This document shows, one piece after another, positions 54,461 to 64,000 of a stretch of DNA of 64,000 bases. The notes under the pieces were generated by a model. It was given only the letters and a program-made list of their open reading frames with translations, had not been told where the DNA came from and ran no database searches. The translations under genes were made by a program, and so were the position numbers. The stretch is from positions 1-64,000 of the forward strand of contig QYAI01000196.1 in NCBI GenBank assembly GCA_003988855.1, read 5' to 3'. Within the stretch, counting starts at the first letter, position 1. Each line of letters begins with the position of its first letter. Source of the stretch: Arachnopeziza araneosa. Its lineage: Eukaryota > Ascomycota > Leotiomycetes > Helotiales > Arachnopezizaceae.

Positions 54461-55529
54461 TAAGCGTGATCCAGCTGACTCACTAGCGTACTCAGGGCTC
54501 GGCTCAGGCTATAGCAGCGACTGCTCAGGTCCAAATACGGAAATAGATTCTGGTGAGCTGAATTGTCGTCTGAGATTATAGCGGTAATAACAACATACAC
54601 AGTATTGTATCCAAAAGTCCCCTTATGGACTATAGGCAGGCTCCTGTCGTCTTCCCATAGGAAGGTCGGGTGATATAGACACCAAGCTGGAAATTCTATT
54701 GGAATGGGACCTTATATGGTCAGATTTTCCTCACGAATTTCCTCAGTAGTCTCGTTAGTCCGGTTAATATAGCCGAAGGAACCGTATGCCGAATTAGGAT
54801 AACCCAAGGAAACAATAACACAACTTAAGAGCACAACAAGGCATCCCATCAATACCATCCGTATGATCCGCATTATTAGACTTGACTTATCTCCTATCTT
54901 ATCTCTCAACACAGTGAGCGTAATGATGTGCGTCATAGTGGAAAAGCAAGCTAGGTTTCCTACTTGCAAGAAATAATATACTGGAAGTCCAAACGCTAAT
55001 TGTTGAAAGCCTCCAATTAAAAATGAAAGTCCTGTAACGAGCTGCTGATCACTGAATGATACAATAGCGCTGTCGAAAGCAAAAGACCATCGATTAATAC
55101 GTTGAGTATTCCCGACGGTAGCCTTCTTTTTGAGTAGGTTCAGGATGTATTTCGCAACGCAGCAGAAAAAGGTTAGATAGGCGGTCGCGAGGAAACTGAT
55201 AGTGACCTATAGATTCTGAAAGTTAGCAAGACTTCGAGCAATAATTGATGAGAAACTATAGACCTAGCACGCTACGTACGCCAACGCCAGAAATATCCGA
55301 GTTAGCCAGCAATGGTGGATACTCTGCAGTTTCGAAAACTCATCCCGCTGGCAGGAATTGGAGAACTATCCGACATTTCGACGTTGTGATTGCAGCTGTA
55401 GAGCGCGTTGATGTTGGATCGAAAAATTGAGAGGTGAAGAGGTCCCCCACCGAAAGGGATAAATCAAGTTTAAGGTGCTCCTTACAAGGAACGCGCCTCA
55501 CCGTCGAAGCTGACCGAGGATATAACATA
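54461..55529 (-). pseudogene. Fungal integral-membrane (7TM-like) protein gene, decayed
   Basis: The minus strand encodes EYPPLLANSDISGVGV, a 49-bp intron (GTACGT to CTATAG), then TISFLATAYLTFFCCVAKYI, NRWSFAFDSAIVSFSDQQLV, TGLSFLIGGFQQLAFGLPVY and LACFSTMTHIITLTVLRDKI. This is the set of signatures of a common Pezizomycotina membrane family (SDQQLVTGL..LI..F and FSS.THL..L..LR). The frame is broken by TGA (55340-55342), TAA (54712-54714) and TAG (about 54461). After the TAA, coding-like sequence continues with IPIEFPAWCLYHPTFLWED. A pogo element begins at 55530 beyond the 5' side. Confidence 0.7.
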
Positions 55530-55735
55530 AGTCCGTGCACCCCTATTCTGATCCCGAAAATAAGCGAACCCATACTACTAAATTAATTATAATTAAATAA
55601 CTACTCAATTTCAATACAATATATTGTATAATCAGAGAGACTAGCTATATTTTCGTCCTCTATAACAATCGGAGCTTCTTTAGTTGCAATTTGCGCTTAA
55701 TAAATTACTTCGATATCGGCAAACTTCGAATTTAG

Positions 55736-56087
55736 TGTAAGGGTTCACGATTGCACGGTCAGAACACGTGAATGATGAATCTGTATTTCAAGAAGGTAAA
55801 GCTGAAGAGCAACAAGTACTCGAAATTTTCTACATATACCCTCCGTACGAGAGGGACAGCCAACACAGTTCCTGTCGTACGGTCTCCTTCCAATAGCCTC
55901 TGTCAATAGTCAATCAATAGTTCTATCGATAGTCTTGTCGATAGTTCTGAAGATCGCTCTGCTGATCTTATCCCTTTCATCAAAGAGGTTAGCTTCGGGT
56001 GCTGCCTCAGTTCCTGCCTAGGTCCTGACAACCGGGTCTAACCTGTGGCATTGACTAGCCATATTCGAACTTGTGCCGTTACAAATA
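55736..56087 (-). repeat. LTR, family A, inverted copy inside the pogo element
   Basis: Minus-strand start TGTAACGGCACAAGTTCG (56087) and end GTGAACCCTTACA (55736). The 55736-56050 part matches the solo copy at 3981-4309, and the first 36 bp match the LTR start at the left window edge. The two related LTR families thus share their first 30 bp or so. Confidence 0.55.
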
Positions 56088-56605
56088 CCTCGAATTAGAG
56101 GCAGAGAAAGCCGCTAAAACTAGGCTCGAATTATTAGAATTGTAGCTCTATTAACACCAGCAGAGTCGATATTTCGGAACCTCTTAGTCTTTAAAGCTAG
56201 ATTGCAGTGTAAAAAAGCTTGCATCTATCTCTTTCCTAGCGGTTCATAGTCTTCTTTAAGAACTAAGAGCCTCTAAGCAAATTCTCTAATTTAGCTATAG
56301 GTTAATGGAACACCGAGCGATTCTTGAGTAAGTACTTATTTAGCTAAGTGATCTTCTTGTGATGGCAAGACCCTTAGTATTATCAGTCCTGGGGCGTACG
56401 ATCAGTCATAAGGAGTTAGATTCAGGGGTCGGACCAGATTCGGACTAGGGGAAACACATGCTCTCCTTTCCTTTCCAGACTTCTCTGTCTTCCTTCTTCT
56501 CTCATACTATTCTTTTCCTCCGCAGCTAGCCTATAAGCAGAAGCAATCTAGAACGGATTCCCATATGCCTCTTCTGAACCGTGCCTGACCTTGTGCTGTT
56601 ACACT

Positions 56606-56782
56606 TCTTGTATTTTCGATATTCTTTGCCGATTTTCTGCTGTAATTGAATAAGATTTAGTACCGGAAATTCGATCTCTGAGGGTCGAGAAGGGTACTCC
56701 CCACTCCTTAGCAGTTGCTCTTATAGACATGCCATTTGCAACATCTTGAGCGGCTAAAATCAAGTCGTCTTTAGTATATCAA
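56606..56782 (-). pseudogene. pogo transposase N-terminal HTH (psq-type) fragment
   Basis: The minus strand encodes YTKDDLILAAQDVANGMSIR followed by ATAKEWGVPFSTLRDRISG, the helix-turn-helix Psq domain that opens pogo/Fot1 transposases. The frame ends where TGTAACAGC (the LTR start) interrupts it at 56603. Confidence 0.75.
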
Positions 56783-56920
56783 ACTATAGATAGCTTAGGA
56801 TTCAAAATCCTAAATTTAAGGCAATTCGAATTGAAATTCAATTTAATAATGAATAAAAGGTGGATTAGCGGTCTGCAAATTCGCTTATTTTTGGGTGATC
56901 GGAATGGGGGTGCACGACCA

Positions 56921-57990
56921 AAGACACGAGATTAGCCCAAAATCCTGTCTATAACGGCTAAACGGTGTGGTTGAAACCAAACACGGTGACAAGGTTTGTG
57001 CATACGACAAAGCCTCGTGGTGGACAAAAGGTAAGACCTAAAGAAGGGAGTCTTCCCCCCCCAAAAAACCCTTCTTTAAACAGCTCGGCCTGCTATAAAA
57101 TAGGAATGCAAAATGTCACGGAAAATGGCCCCTGGACGCACGACAGGGAGTTTCACGCGCTCTGGAACCGGCTCCTACGAGCTCCTCATGTACATAAATA
57201 CTGAGCTCTGCTCTCAGTTCTTTTATTCTTTCTTGAGATCTATTCAATACACCTATCTCACGCTTATCAAACTATTTTACGTGCTCTCACGTCAGAAAGG
57301 TTGTGATTGAGGTGCTCCTAAACGTCACCCTAAAAAAATCTGCTAAACATTTTCTAATTATTCTGAAATGAACAATTCTGGTCTTGTAATTTGAGAGCAT
57401 CCGTTTCTGGATGGCCTCGCCTTGAAGGGTGTATCATTCTCATTTCCTAAACCCCGCAAGTACTTAAAAGGGACACAAAGTAAACGAGCTCACTCAAATG
57501 CTATTTATGTAACTCTAGAGGAGTATTTCTTCCCGAGCAAGGCCGCTGGGTACCTGAAGCATCTTACAGCATCTCTGGATGAGAAATTTAAGCTCCGGTA
57601 GCTAAATAGGACATCAATGGTCCTACGACGAATCCATCAATTCTGACCGACATTGCTTATTAGTGGCTGTGAACACGCCATGCATAGCGCTGCTCGCGGA
57701 AGAAATATAAGCGGTTGCGGATTACAAGTGAGAGTAAAAGCAGACAGCGAGTGAGACGAAGAGAGTATGCTGTTACTGAAGGCACTTTTGAAGAGTCTAA
57801 GGATATGTATCCTGGCCAATGGCTTGTCGCATCAGTGGGCTCACCGTCAAAGTGTTCAAGATTGGAACTCGATCTCTTGAACAGTTTTGATTTCGCAGAA
57901 GTATTGCTCACATCGAACTTTGAAATCTAGTAAATCTCTAACCAGATGAGGATAACTCATCGTAGCATACATACAACTATTCTCAGAAGT
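56921..57990. other. Intergenic region
   Basis: 1.07 kb downstream of the CmcJ-like gene. No gene supported; short frames at 56965-57310 have no family features. Confidence 0.35.
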
Positions 57991-59087
57991 TCACTCCTTC
58001 GTAAATACCAAGGCTCTAACCTCGATGCTTTCTCTAAACGGCGCATCTTGAGGAGCACCGATAAACTTAAAGGATGCATGTGGGCAACCTGATAAAGTCA
58101 GCATATGTGACCGAAAACTAACGCTGAAGCGGTGATATGACTTTTAGCATCGACTCCAGGTTTCGAGTCAAAGTTTTTGATGAGGAGAACTTCGTCTTTG
58201 CGTTGCCGGTGGAGGTAGTACCACGCGTACTCAGGACGATGCATGAGGTTCATGGTTGCACCGTTGTACTGCCGCCGCACGTGATCGGTCTCCACGAGAT
58301 GCTCGGGCGCAACTTTGCTACCGTCACAGACAGCAAGGGGCCAGTCCTCAACCGGGTATCTTAGAGGTCTCCAAACACTAGAGGAATCAAGTCAGTATAT
58401 CTACTCCTGTTTGAAATAAGACGAGCTTGCTTGATGACTCTCACGCGTCTCTTCAAAAGCTCTTCTGCTTCGTCTGGGAGTTGCAGTAACATCCGGTTTA
58501 GGACCGCACTGGGCGCTTGATCTGACAAGTGCTGTCAGAGAAGATAGATAAAGACGTCTCAGGAGCTTACCGACATGAGCATGTAGAGATGGGCGCAGCC
58601 AATCTGTTGACTTGTTGAGATCAATTAGCGTTCCATTTTCCACAGGCCTGCTATTTCTAAGCTGAGACTTTGTCAGAGATCGAGTTCTGTCAAGCTTGAC
58701 GGCGACCTTTACCCGCCAGTCAAAAATAAAGATCTTGTCTGCTCCATCCACTTCTGCCTTGATAATCCGTTCGGCTTCTGGCAGGTAAATATCCTCTACA
58801 GCTTTAGAGTCCTCAAATTTGTCAAAAACCAGATCATGGCGACTAAAGGCAAAGCCGTGGCTGTCCAAATCAAAGTCTGCCTCTCTGCCTCGGATGTCAT
58901 GAAACAAGATGTCCTGGTTTTCATAAACCAAATTGGTTGTTCTTTGGTCTTTTGCATCCTTCGGCGGGGTTATAAAAATTTGGAATGGCTTCTCGTACTC
59001 ATAGAGCTGCTGCCACTTGATGAATTTGATACTTCCAAGTACATCTTTGGGAGTATATGCTGCCATCATGTTGGAAATAACAGTCAT
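57991..59087 (-). CDS. CmcJ/NvfI-like oxygenase (GA4-desaturase family)
   Basis: Exons 58571-59087, 58431-58521, 58142-58377 and 57991-58088 join in phase to give 313 residues. Family marks in order: NLVYENQDILFHDIRGREAD, DLDSHGFAFSRH, YLPEAERIIKAEVDGADKIF and IFDWRV, HAHVDQAPSAVLNRML across an intron, EELLKRRVRVINVWRPL across the next, WPLAVCDGSKVAPEHLVETD, EYAWYYLHRQRKDEVLLIKN, then CPHASFKF and ESIEVRALVFTKE. This is the hydroxylase/desaturase-like asaB/CmcJ family, Fe(II)/2-oxoglutarate-type fold, seen in secondary metabolism. The second intron (58378-58430) needs a GC-AG pair (GCAAGC donor), since only that restores INVWRPL. The start could also be the Met at 59069 (MMAAYTPKD). No cluster partner is nearby. 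Confidence 0.8.
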
Positions 59088-59895
59088 AAAGCAGGTAGCG
59101 ACGGACCGACGGTAGCCCCCCAGCCCTCCTTGCTAGAAAAGGCAGGAATTTGTAAGCTCGCACAATCGTCTAAATGTGGGCTGTCGATTTAACCCTTGGG
59201 ATTTGATCAGCACATGGCGCACGGCCCAAGGCTTGAGTCCTCCCACCTCCACGGAGAGATTTGAGGTTGAGAGGCTGCGCTAATTTATTCACTAGTATAC
59301 TCGGCCGGAGTCCATCGAGAGACGATTTAGGTCTGTTCCGTCATAGAACCTGAGTCCACCTGTAGTTACTTGTCACGTCTTGTCTATATCATAATAGATG
59401 TGACCATAGACCCAAGTATGTATATATACATACATATATATACACACCTGTGAAGCGGCATCCAATGTAAACAACAATCAAGCAGCTGATTCCTTTTTGC
59501 TACTCGAGAACTTCGTCGTCGTCTTATCTTGAGCCACTGAGGCAGTGTTGCAAATGCAACTGATAGGAAAACTCAAACAAGGCATCCTGAATCGAATCCG
59601 GGTTAGTGATGATAGCCGGCGGGAGGATGCCAACGTGGCTTGCTCTGGTCCTACAGATTCACAGGGATACATCCTCACTTGACCTTGATGAAAAAATACC
59701 AACACCAAACAGATTCGCCTGGGTGCTACACCCCTTCCATTACCCGTTGGATTATGTCAAGGGTGGGGGGCTTCTTCTGCTTCTCGAACATCAGCCTCGT
59801 TCTCTTCATAAGGGAATCTTCGTCTACATTGGGCAGCAGGAAGCATCCTTTAGAAATGAACAACGAGTCCCTTGCATCAAGACAAAATCATCAAC
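59088..59895. other. Intergenic region with (TA)n tract
   Basis: About 800 bp. An alternating TATATACATA microsatellite lies near 59416-59452. No gene supported. Confidence 0.35.
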
Positions 59896-60165
59896 ATGCC
59901 TCCTACGACCAAAACATCCGAAAATCTTAGCACTCGCTCTGAGGAGACAGCATCTGCGGTGGACAGGGACGACGCTGCCAAGGAAATTGGAAACCCAGAC
60001 TTTGGCAATTGGATTACAGACGCCCGGAAACAACTTGAGTTGGATGCACGCTCGCAGCCGTGGAAAGCAACGTTTGGAGAGTCTGCGGATCGTGGGTTTG
60101 AAGGCCCTGATGAGATTATGGTGCGCGCAGAAGATGACGTACAGCACAACAGTGTTGCGGCATAG
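59896..60165 (+). CDS. Small hydrophilic hypothetical protein (89 aa)
   Basis: The frame from ATG 59896 reads MPPTTKTSENLSTRSEE, then DAAKEIGNPDFGNWITDARK, then RSQPWKATFGESADRGFEGP. Charged, no hydrophobic segment, no family recognised. Codon use is ordinary and the ATG context (atcaacATGCC) is acceptable. It lies 450 bp upstream of the NLR gene in the same direction. It may be an upstream exon or a separate short gene. Confidence 0.4.
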   Translation: MPPTTKTSENLSTRSEETASAVDRDDAAKEIGNPDFGNWITDARKQLELDARSQPWKATFGESADRGFEGPDEIMVRAEDDVQHNSVAA

Positions 60166-60617
60166 ATTCCAACGTTGTTGAAGAGGGTTTGGAGAGTGGA
60201 ATGTTAAATTCTTTTCTCTCGGAATGATGGGCATTCTAAGGCTGTATGGAATATTTTGCTGGATGCTAATCCCTCCTTTGGCATTTCGTTTGAATCTTGA
60301 ATCTTGAATCTTGAATCTTGGATCTTGCTGGTCTGTGCGTTTGCACCGTGACACAACACATATGCGCCCGCTCTTGATGTGGCGAGGAGATGATGATGCC
60401 CTGCCCCGCAGTCACCTCTCTTCACCGATGTCAACACCTTTCCTACCCCGGAGCCTCTCCATGATCTCTTCTTTGCCTAACGCCTTTGCCTTTGCCTTTC
60501 TCTCCCACATCACGCCACGTCGTGGAAGACCACCCTCGGTCTGCCCACAATTCTGCCTCGTTCCCGCCTCGATTCCGCCTCAGCCCCAAACGCCGCTCCG
60601 GGCTGGCAACTAAAACC
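60166..60617. other. Upstream region of NLR with heptamer tandem repeat
   Basis: AATCTTG is repeated four times and GATCTTG once at 60293-60327. The later part is CT-rich, typical of a fungal promoter and 5' leader. Confidence 0.5.
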
Positions 60618-63600
60618 ATGGAGCCCACATTAAAAGGAAAGATGGATCCTACGCTGCATCATTCTGATATTCTCAAAGACGGGAGTATTGTTACCGACGT
60701 TTCCAGCATGGAATGGTGCTGTATTCCACGACTACTTTCTCCTCTGGAGGACAGCGAGGCTTCCGCTTTTGAGCCTACCATCAAGGAGAAGGCGGTACCA
60801 AAGGCAGCTATTGACCTTTTGAGCGACGAAGGGTCGGATCGCCAAACTGATTTATGGCAGCTTGTACTGCTAGAAAAGCTTAATGATGCCAGGTCTGGCC
60901 CCAACCCATTCCTCCATGAGCTTTCTCGCGCTGCGACCTTTGATACGGCTCTAGAAGCTTTAACAGACCACTACACTCGGCATGGAGTTGCCAATAGGAT
61001 GCCGCTTGTCAATTCGATCCTCACATATTTGCAGCCTTTTACTACTGCTATTACGACCATGGTCCAGGCAAATCCCAGCATCGCTGCCCTTGTATGGGGA
61101 AGTGTTCAACTTGTGTTACTGGTATGGATCAAACCATTGCCTTTCTCCCAACTTCATATCTTCTCTTCGGTTGTTCATCCTCTCTGCGCAGCTTGACGCC
61201 CAGGCAGAAGAGATACCCACGACTCGATTAGACCATGTACTAGGTCATAACGGAACTAACATCAAACCTTAGTCTGTTGCTCGTTTTAACACCATATTTG
61301 AAGACACAGGCCGTATGCTTCATGATTTGGCCAGAGCCTTGCCAAGATTTCATCGCTATGCTGAAATACTACACACTCCACGTTTACATTATTCTCTTCG
61401 AGATGTCTATCGCGTTTTCATCGATTTTGCGTTCGATGTGACAAGATTTCTTCGATCAAACATATGCTGTGAGTGACTTTTTGGTATCAGGCTGCTTTGC
61501 TAACTAGCCACTGAGATACTATGGTCAAAGTGCAATGGACCAGTCTCGGCCGACGGTTTGAAGACGCCAGGGCTATGATGCTGATAGCTCGAACTGAATT
61601 TGAGCAAGAAACCAACCTAGCCAATGTGGAAGTACAAGAGAAGAGGCATGTCGAAATCATGGCGCGTTTTCCAGCCGAGCCAACTTCAAGGGCTGGTGAC
61701 ACGATCACGACAGTTCTAACAGCCCGAAATGTTATGTTCACGGGTAGGATTGATGTTTTATTGAACCTCCACGCAAAGCTTGTTCCGAGTTTCACACCCA
61801 AAGATCCTTCGCAGAGGTCGCGCTGTTCATGTGCGATCCATGCTGTTGGAGGAATGGGGAAGACGGAAACGGCATTGGAATACACATACCTGTTCAGACA
61901 TTGTTACTCGCATATCTTCTGGCTTCGCGCTGAAACCAACGCCACGTTGATGCAATCGTTTATGACATTGGTTGATAAACTCGGCCTTGACCAAAAGGGT
62001 TTGAATGACCAACGAAAACTTAAGCTTGGACTTGATTGGTTACAAGCAACCAGTACTTGAACCTATCCATTTGGCTTTTACCCGCTAATGAATTATAGGC
62101 GATCCTTGGCTTTTGGTATTTGATAATGCTGCAGACCCAACAATTGTGCGAGAGTTCTGGCCCGCTGGAGTAAGGGGTGCAATCATAGTAACAACTCAGA
62201 ATCCGGATTTTATCAGCCTTACCCAAGATGATATTGATCTGCAACCAATGCAACCAGAGGAAGGAAAGGCCCTGATTCAACGTTATTTACGGCGAGGCGG
62301 CTCAGAGGAAGCCGCAGCTGATGCTCTCTCGCGAGATCTAGGTGGTTTACCGCTAGCTATCACTCATTTCGCTGGTTATGTGGCTAGATCTCAATGCACC
62401 ATTGAGCAGATACTAGAAAGTTTTCGCCAACGAGCCACATCAAGCCAAATATGGGATATAGCACTTCCCACTTCTACGAGCACATATGATCATACCTTGG
62501 CTACAGTGTGGGATCTTGCGTGGAGAAGACTTTCAAGCGACTCGGTCAAACTCTTGGATTTGATTGCATTTCTGAATCCAGACTCAATACCTGAAGAGAT
62601 GTTCATTGGCGAGAGCAACAGTACGCACAATATCCAGGACTGGGAGTATTGGGACACTCATAGGTAACACTTGCATTTCATTAGTCCGATTTGCCATACT
62701 AAGATGTTTTAAGGTTTAACGAGGCTGTCCGAATCCTTCGAGAACGACGTCTTGTCGACCGCGATATTACACCTGTTGGGGTCCGATTAAGAACCCATCG
62801 AAGCCTTCAGCGGAGCATTCTTCACAGATTAGATAAGGACGTTGCCAAAAGGCAGAGCATTTTTGACGAAGTCGTAAGCATAGTTCGAAAGGCATTTCCC
62901 CGACAAAGCATAGCCAAGAGAGGCGACGCAACACTCTTTCCGGTCTCCGAGAAATACTTACCTCAGGTCCTAAGCCTCAACATTGCTTTTAGACAATCAG
63001 AACCAAAGATCGGAAATAATCTGGAGTTTGCAGAACTTCTCCAAGATGCCGGCTACCACTCACTCAACAACTCAACTCAGATTAACGGAATTGATGTTCT
63101 TGAGAGTGGAAAGGAAATATGCGAGGCTCTTTATAAGCTTGATCCCAAACCAGTTCGAAACACTCTCGGAAATATATTATGTACACTCCAAGTTTACTGC
63201 CAATATCTTGGAATTGAAGGTAGAAACCGGGCGTTGGATCTCGCAACCTGGTCGCTGCAGCTAAGAAAGGAGGAGCTGGCCGATGTGCCAGCTGACGAAT
63301 TAACGCAGCTCGATACCATCCAATTAGCCAGAGGACTCGTGGACCAAGGCTGCACGCTTTCTCAAGTCAACAGAGTGAATGAGGCAGCACCGTGCTTCAG
63401 TAAGGCCCTGGAATACTATAAGCAAGCTGGAACCGAAGAAACGCTTCCTGCTCGTTTTGGACAAACTTATGCAGCCCAGTTATGGGTCGCTGCAACTGAA
63501 CACAACGTCGAGGAGACGCGGGAGTTGGCACGACGTGCTGTTGGCCTCATATCCCAAGCTGTTGCCGCTGACAACGACATGGTCTTAAATACCAAGTTCA

Positions 63601-64000
63601 GAGCTGCGGTCTGCTTGTTTGCAATTGGAGATATTGAAGACGCTCTCTCTTTGCACAAGGAAGTTTACGAAACCAGATTACGCGTACTTGGAGCTACCAA
63701 CCAGTCAACGCTAGCTAGCCAGTACAATGTAGCAGTAGCTTATCAGAATTTCGGAGATCTTGAGGCAGCAGAGTGAGTTCCTTTCCCAAGACTTGATCCA
63801 TGACGCTAACAGGATCTCTAGACAGTACCTGCGCCGCAACCTCGACACTGGCTTTGTCACGGTTCAGTGGCGGGACGAGGATATTGCGCGAACCAAATTT
63901 CGACTCTCCATTGTATTGCGCGCCCAAAATCGCCCAGCTGAGGCTGCGCAGTTCAAGGCCGAAGCTCTGCAGTTGCGACAGCCGCATACATCAGTGGAGT
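60618..64000 (+). CDS. NLR: DUF7708-like N-terminus, NB-ARC, TPR (cut by window end)
   Basis: Exons 60618-61121, 61273-61468, 61516-62052, 62099-62663, 62714-63772 and 63822 onward join in phase and give more than 1000 residues before the window ends. Residues 85-230 match the N-terminal region of many fungal NLRs (DUF7708-like): HELSRAATFDTALEALTDHY, PLVNSILTYLQPFTTAITTM, ALVWGSVQLVLL, GRRFEDARAMML. The NB-ARC P-loop is AVGGMGKTETALEYTY (K349), followed by HIFWLRAETNATLMQSF, WLLVFDNAADP (Walker B), GAIIVTTQNP, and GGLPLAITHFAGYVAR (GLPLA). The C-terminal part is TPR-like with DTIQLARGLVDQGCTLSQVN, AAPCFSKALEYYKQAG and YNVAVAYQNFGDLEAAE. Five introns of 46-151 bp. Likely a non-self-recognition switch. 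Start context aaaaccATGG is ideal. Confidence 0.85.

Larger units (their letters stand above)
55530..56920 (-). mobile_element. pogo/Fot1-type element with internal LTR insertions
   Basis: Inverted ends: left AGTCCGTGCACCCCTATTCT continuing through GAAAATAAGCGAA, and right (read inward on the minus strand) GGTCGTGCACCCCCATTCC continuing through AAAATAAGCGAA. A TA precedes the left end (55528-55529). Near the right end is the N-terminal part of the transposase (minus strand), and near the left end (55574-55735) a C-terminal-like tail. The region between (55736-56603) is made of LTR pieces in minus orientation, starting TGTAACAGC at 56603 and ending CCTTACA at 55736. The element is dead. Confidence 0.65.

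Overview
The window is nuclear DNA from a filamentous ascomycete (Pezizomycotina). Genes carry several short introns, mostly 41-170 bp, with GTRNGY donors, CTAAY-like branch sites and YAG acceptors. The gene families are typical of that group: HET domains, Clr5 domains, NACHT or NB-ARC/TPR NLR-like proteins, MATE and MFS transporters, a CmcJ-like oxygenase and Ipi1. I cannot fix the class or species. I rebuilt most gene models by joining open frames at splice sites whose phases agree, so exon limits are inferred from sequence only.

Layout. The left edge (1-531) is transposon debris. From 1082 to 12609 lie a HET-domain gene, a small basic protein, a CorA-like channel gene without a recognisable 5' part, and a compact defence-like group. 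That group contains a nucleoside-phosphorylase-like protein whose C-terminal half looks like a STING domain (6934-8841), a convergent secreted S1/P1 nuclease (8986-9918), and a divergently transcribed NACHT-TPR protein with no N-terminal effector domain (10189-12609). From 13.2 to 33.5 kb there is a MATE transporter, a decayed HET gene with three in-frame stops, a 14-TM-type MFS pump, a TLC-domain protein, a Clr5 protein, a second MFS protein head to head with a flavin amine oxidase, a Clr5-ankyrin gene with a stop at a conserved Trp, an orphan glyoxalase-like 3' end, a SAM methyltransferase and a third MFS protein. From 35 to 52.5 kb there is an 83-residue four-exon protein, a DUF6817 protein, a HET pseudogene next to a solo LTR with a perfect 5-bp target duplication, a secreted repeat protein with ambiguous bases, a large conserved fungal protein, a divergent Roadblock/IPI1 pair and a small membrane protein. 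From 52.7 to 56.9 kb is a transposon nest: a complete but decayed Tc1/mariner element, an LTR, and a pogo/Fot1 element broken by LTR pieces and inserted beside a membrane-protein pseudogene. The right end has a CmcJ-like oxygenase with a GC-AG intron and a large NB-ARC/TPR NLR that runs off the window.

The most interesting feature is the phosphorylase-STING fusion and its neighbourhood. In bacteria, STING domains bind cyclic dinucleotides and switch on fused effectors, and phosphorylase/nucleosidase domains are known effectors of CBASS and of fungal NLRs. Here a single fungal gene appears to join the two, beside an effector-less NLR and a nuclease. The phosphorylase part is well supported. 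The STING assignment rests on motif and pattern similarity that I could not test with a profile search.

Repeated signs of decay by stop codons without frameshifts (16.6-18.1 kb, 29.6 kb, 54.5-55.3 kb, perhaps 44.35 kb), several at Trp or Gln positions, fit C-to-T/G-to-A mutation such as RIP or its relics. I saw no tRNA, rRNA or CRISPR array.
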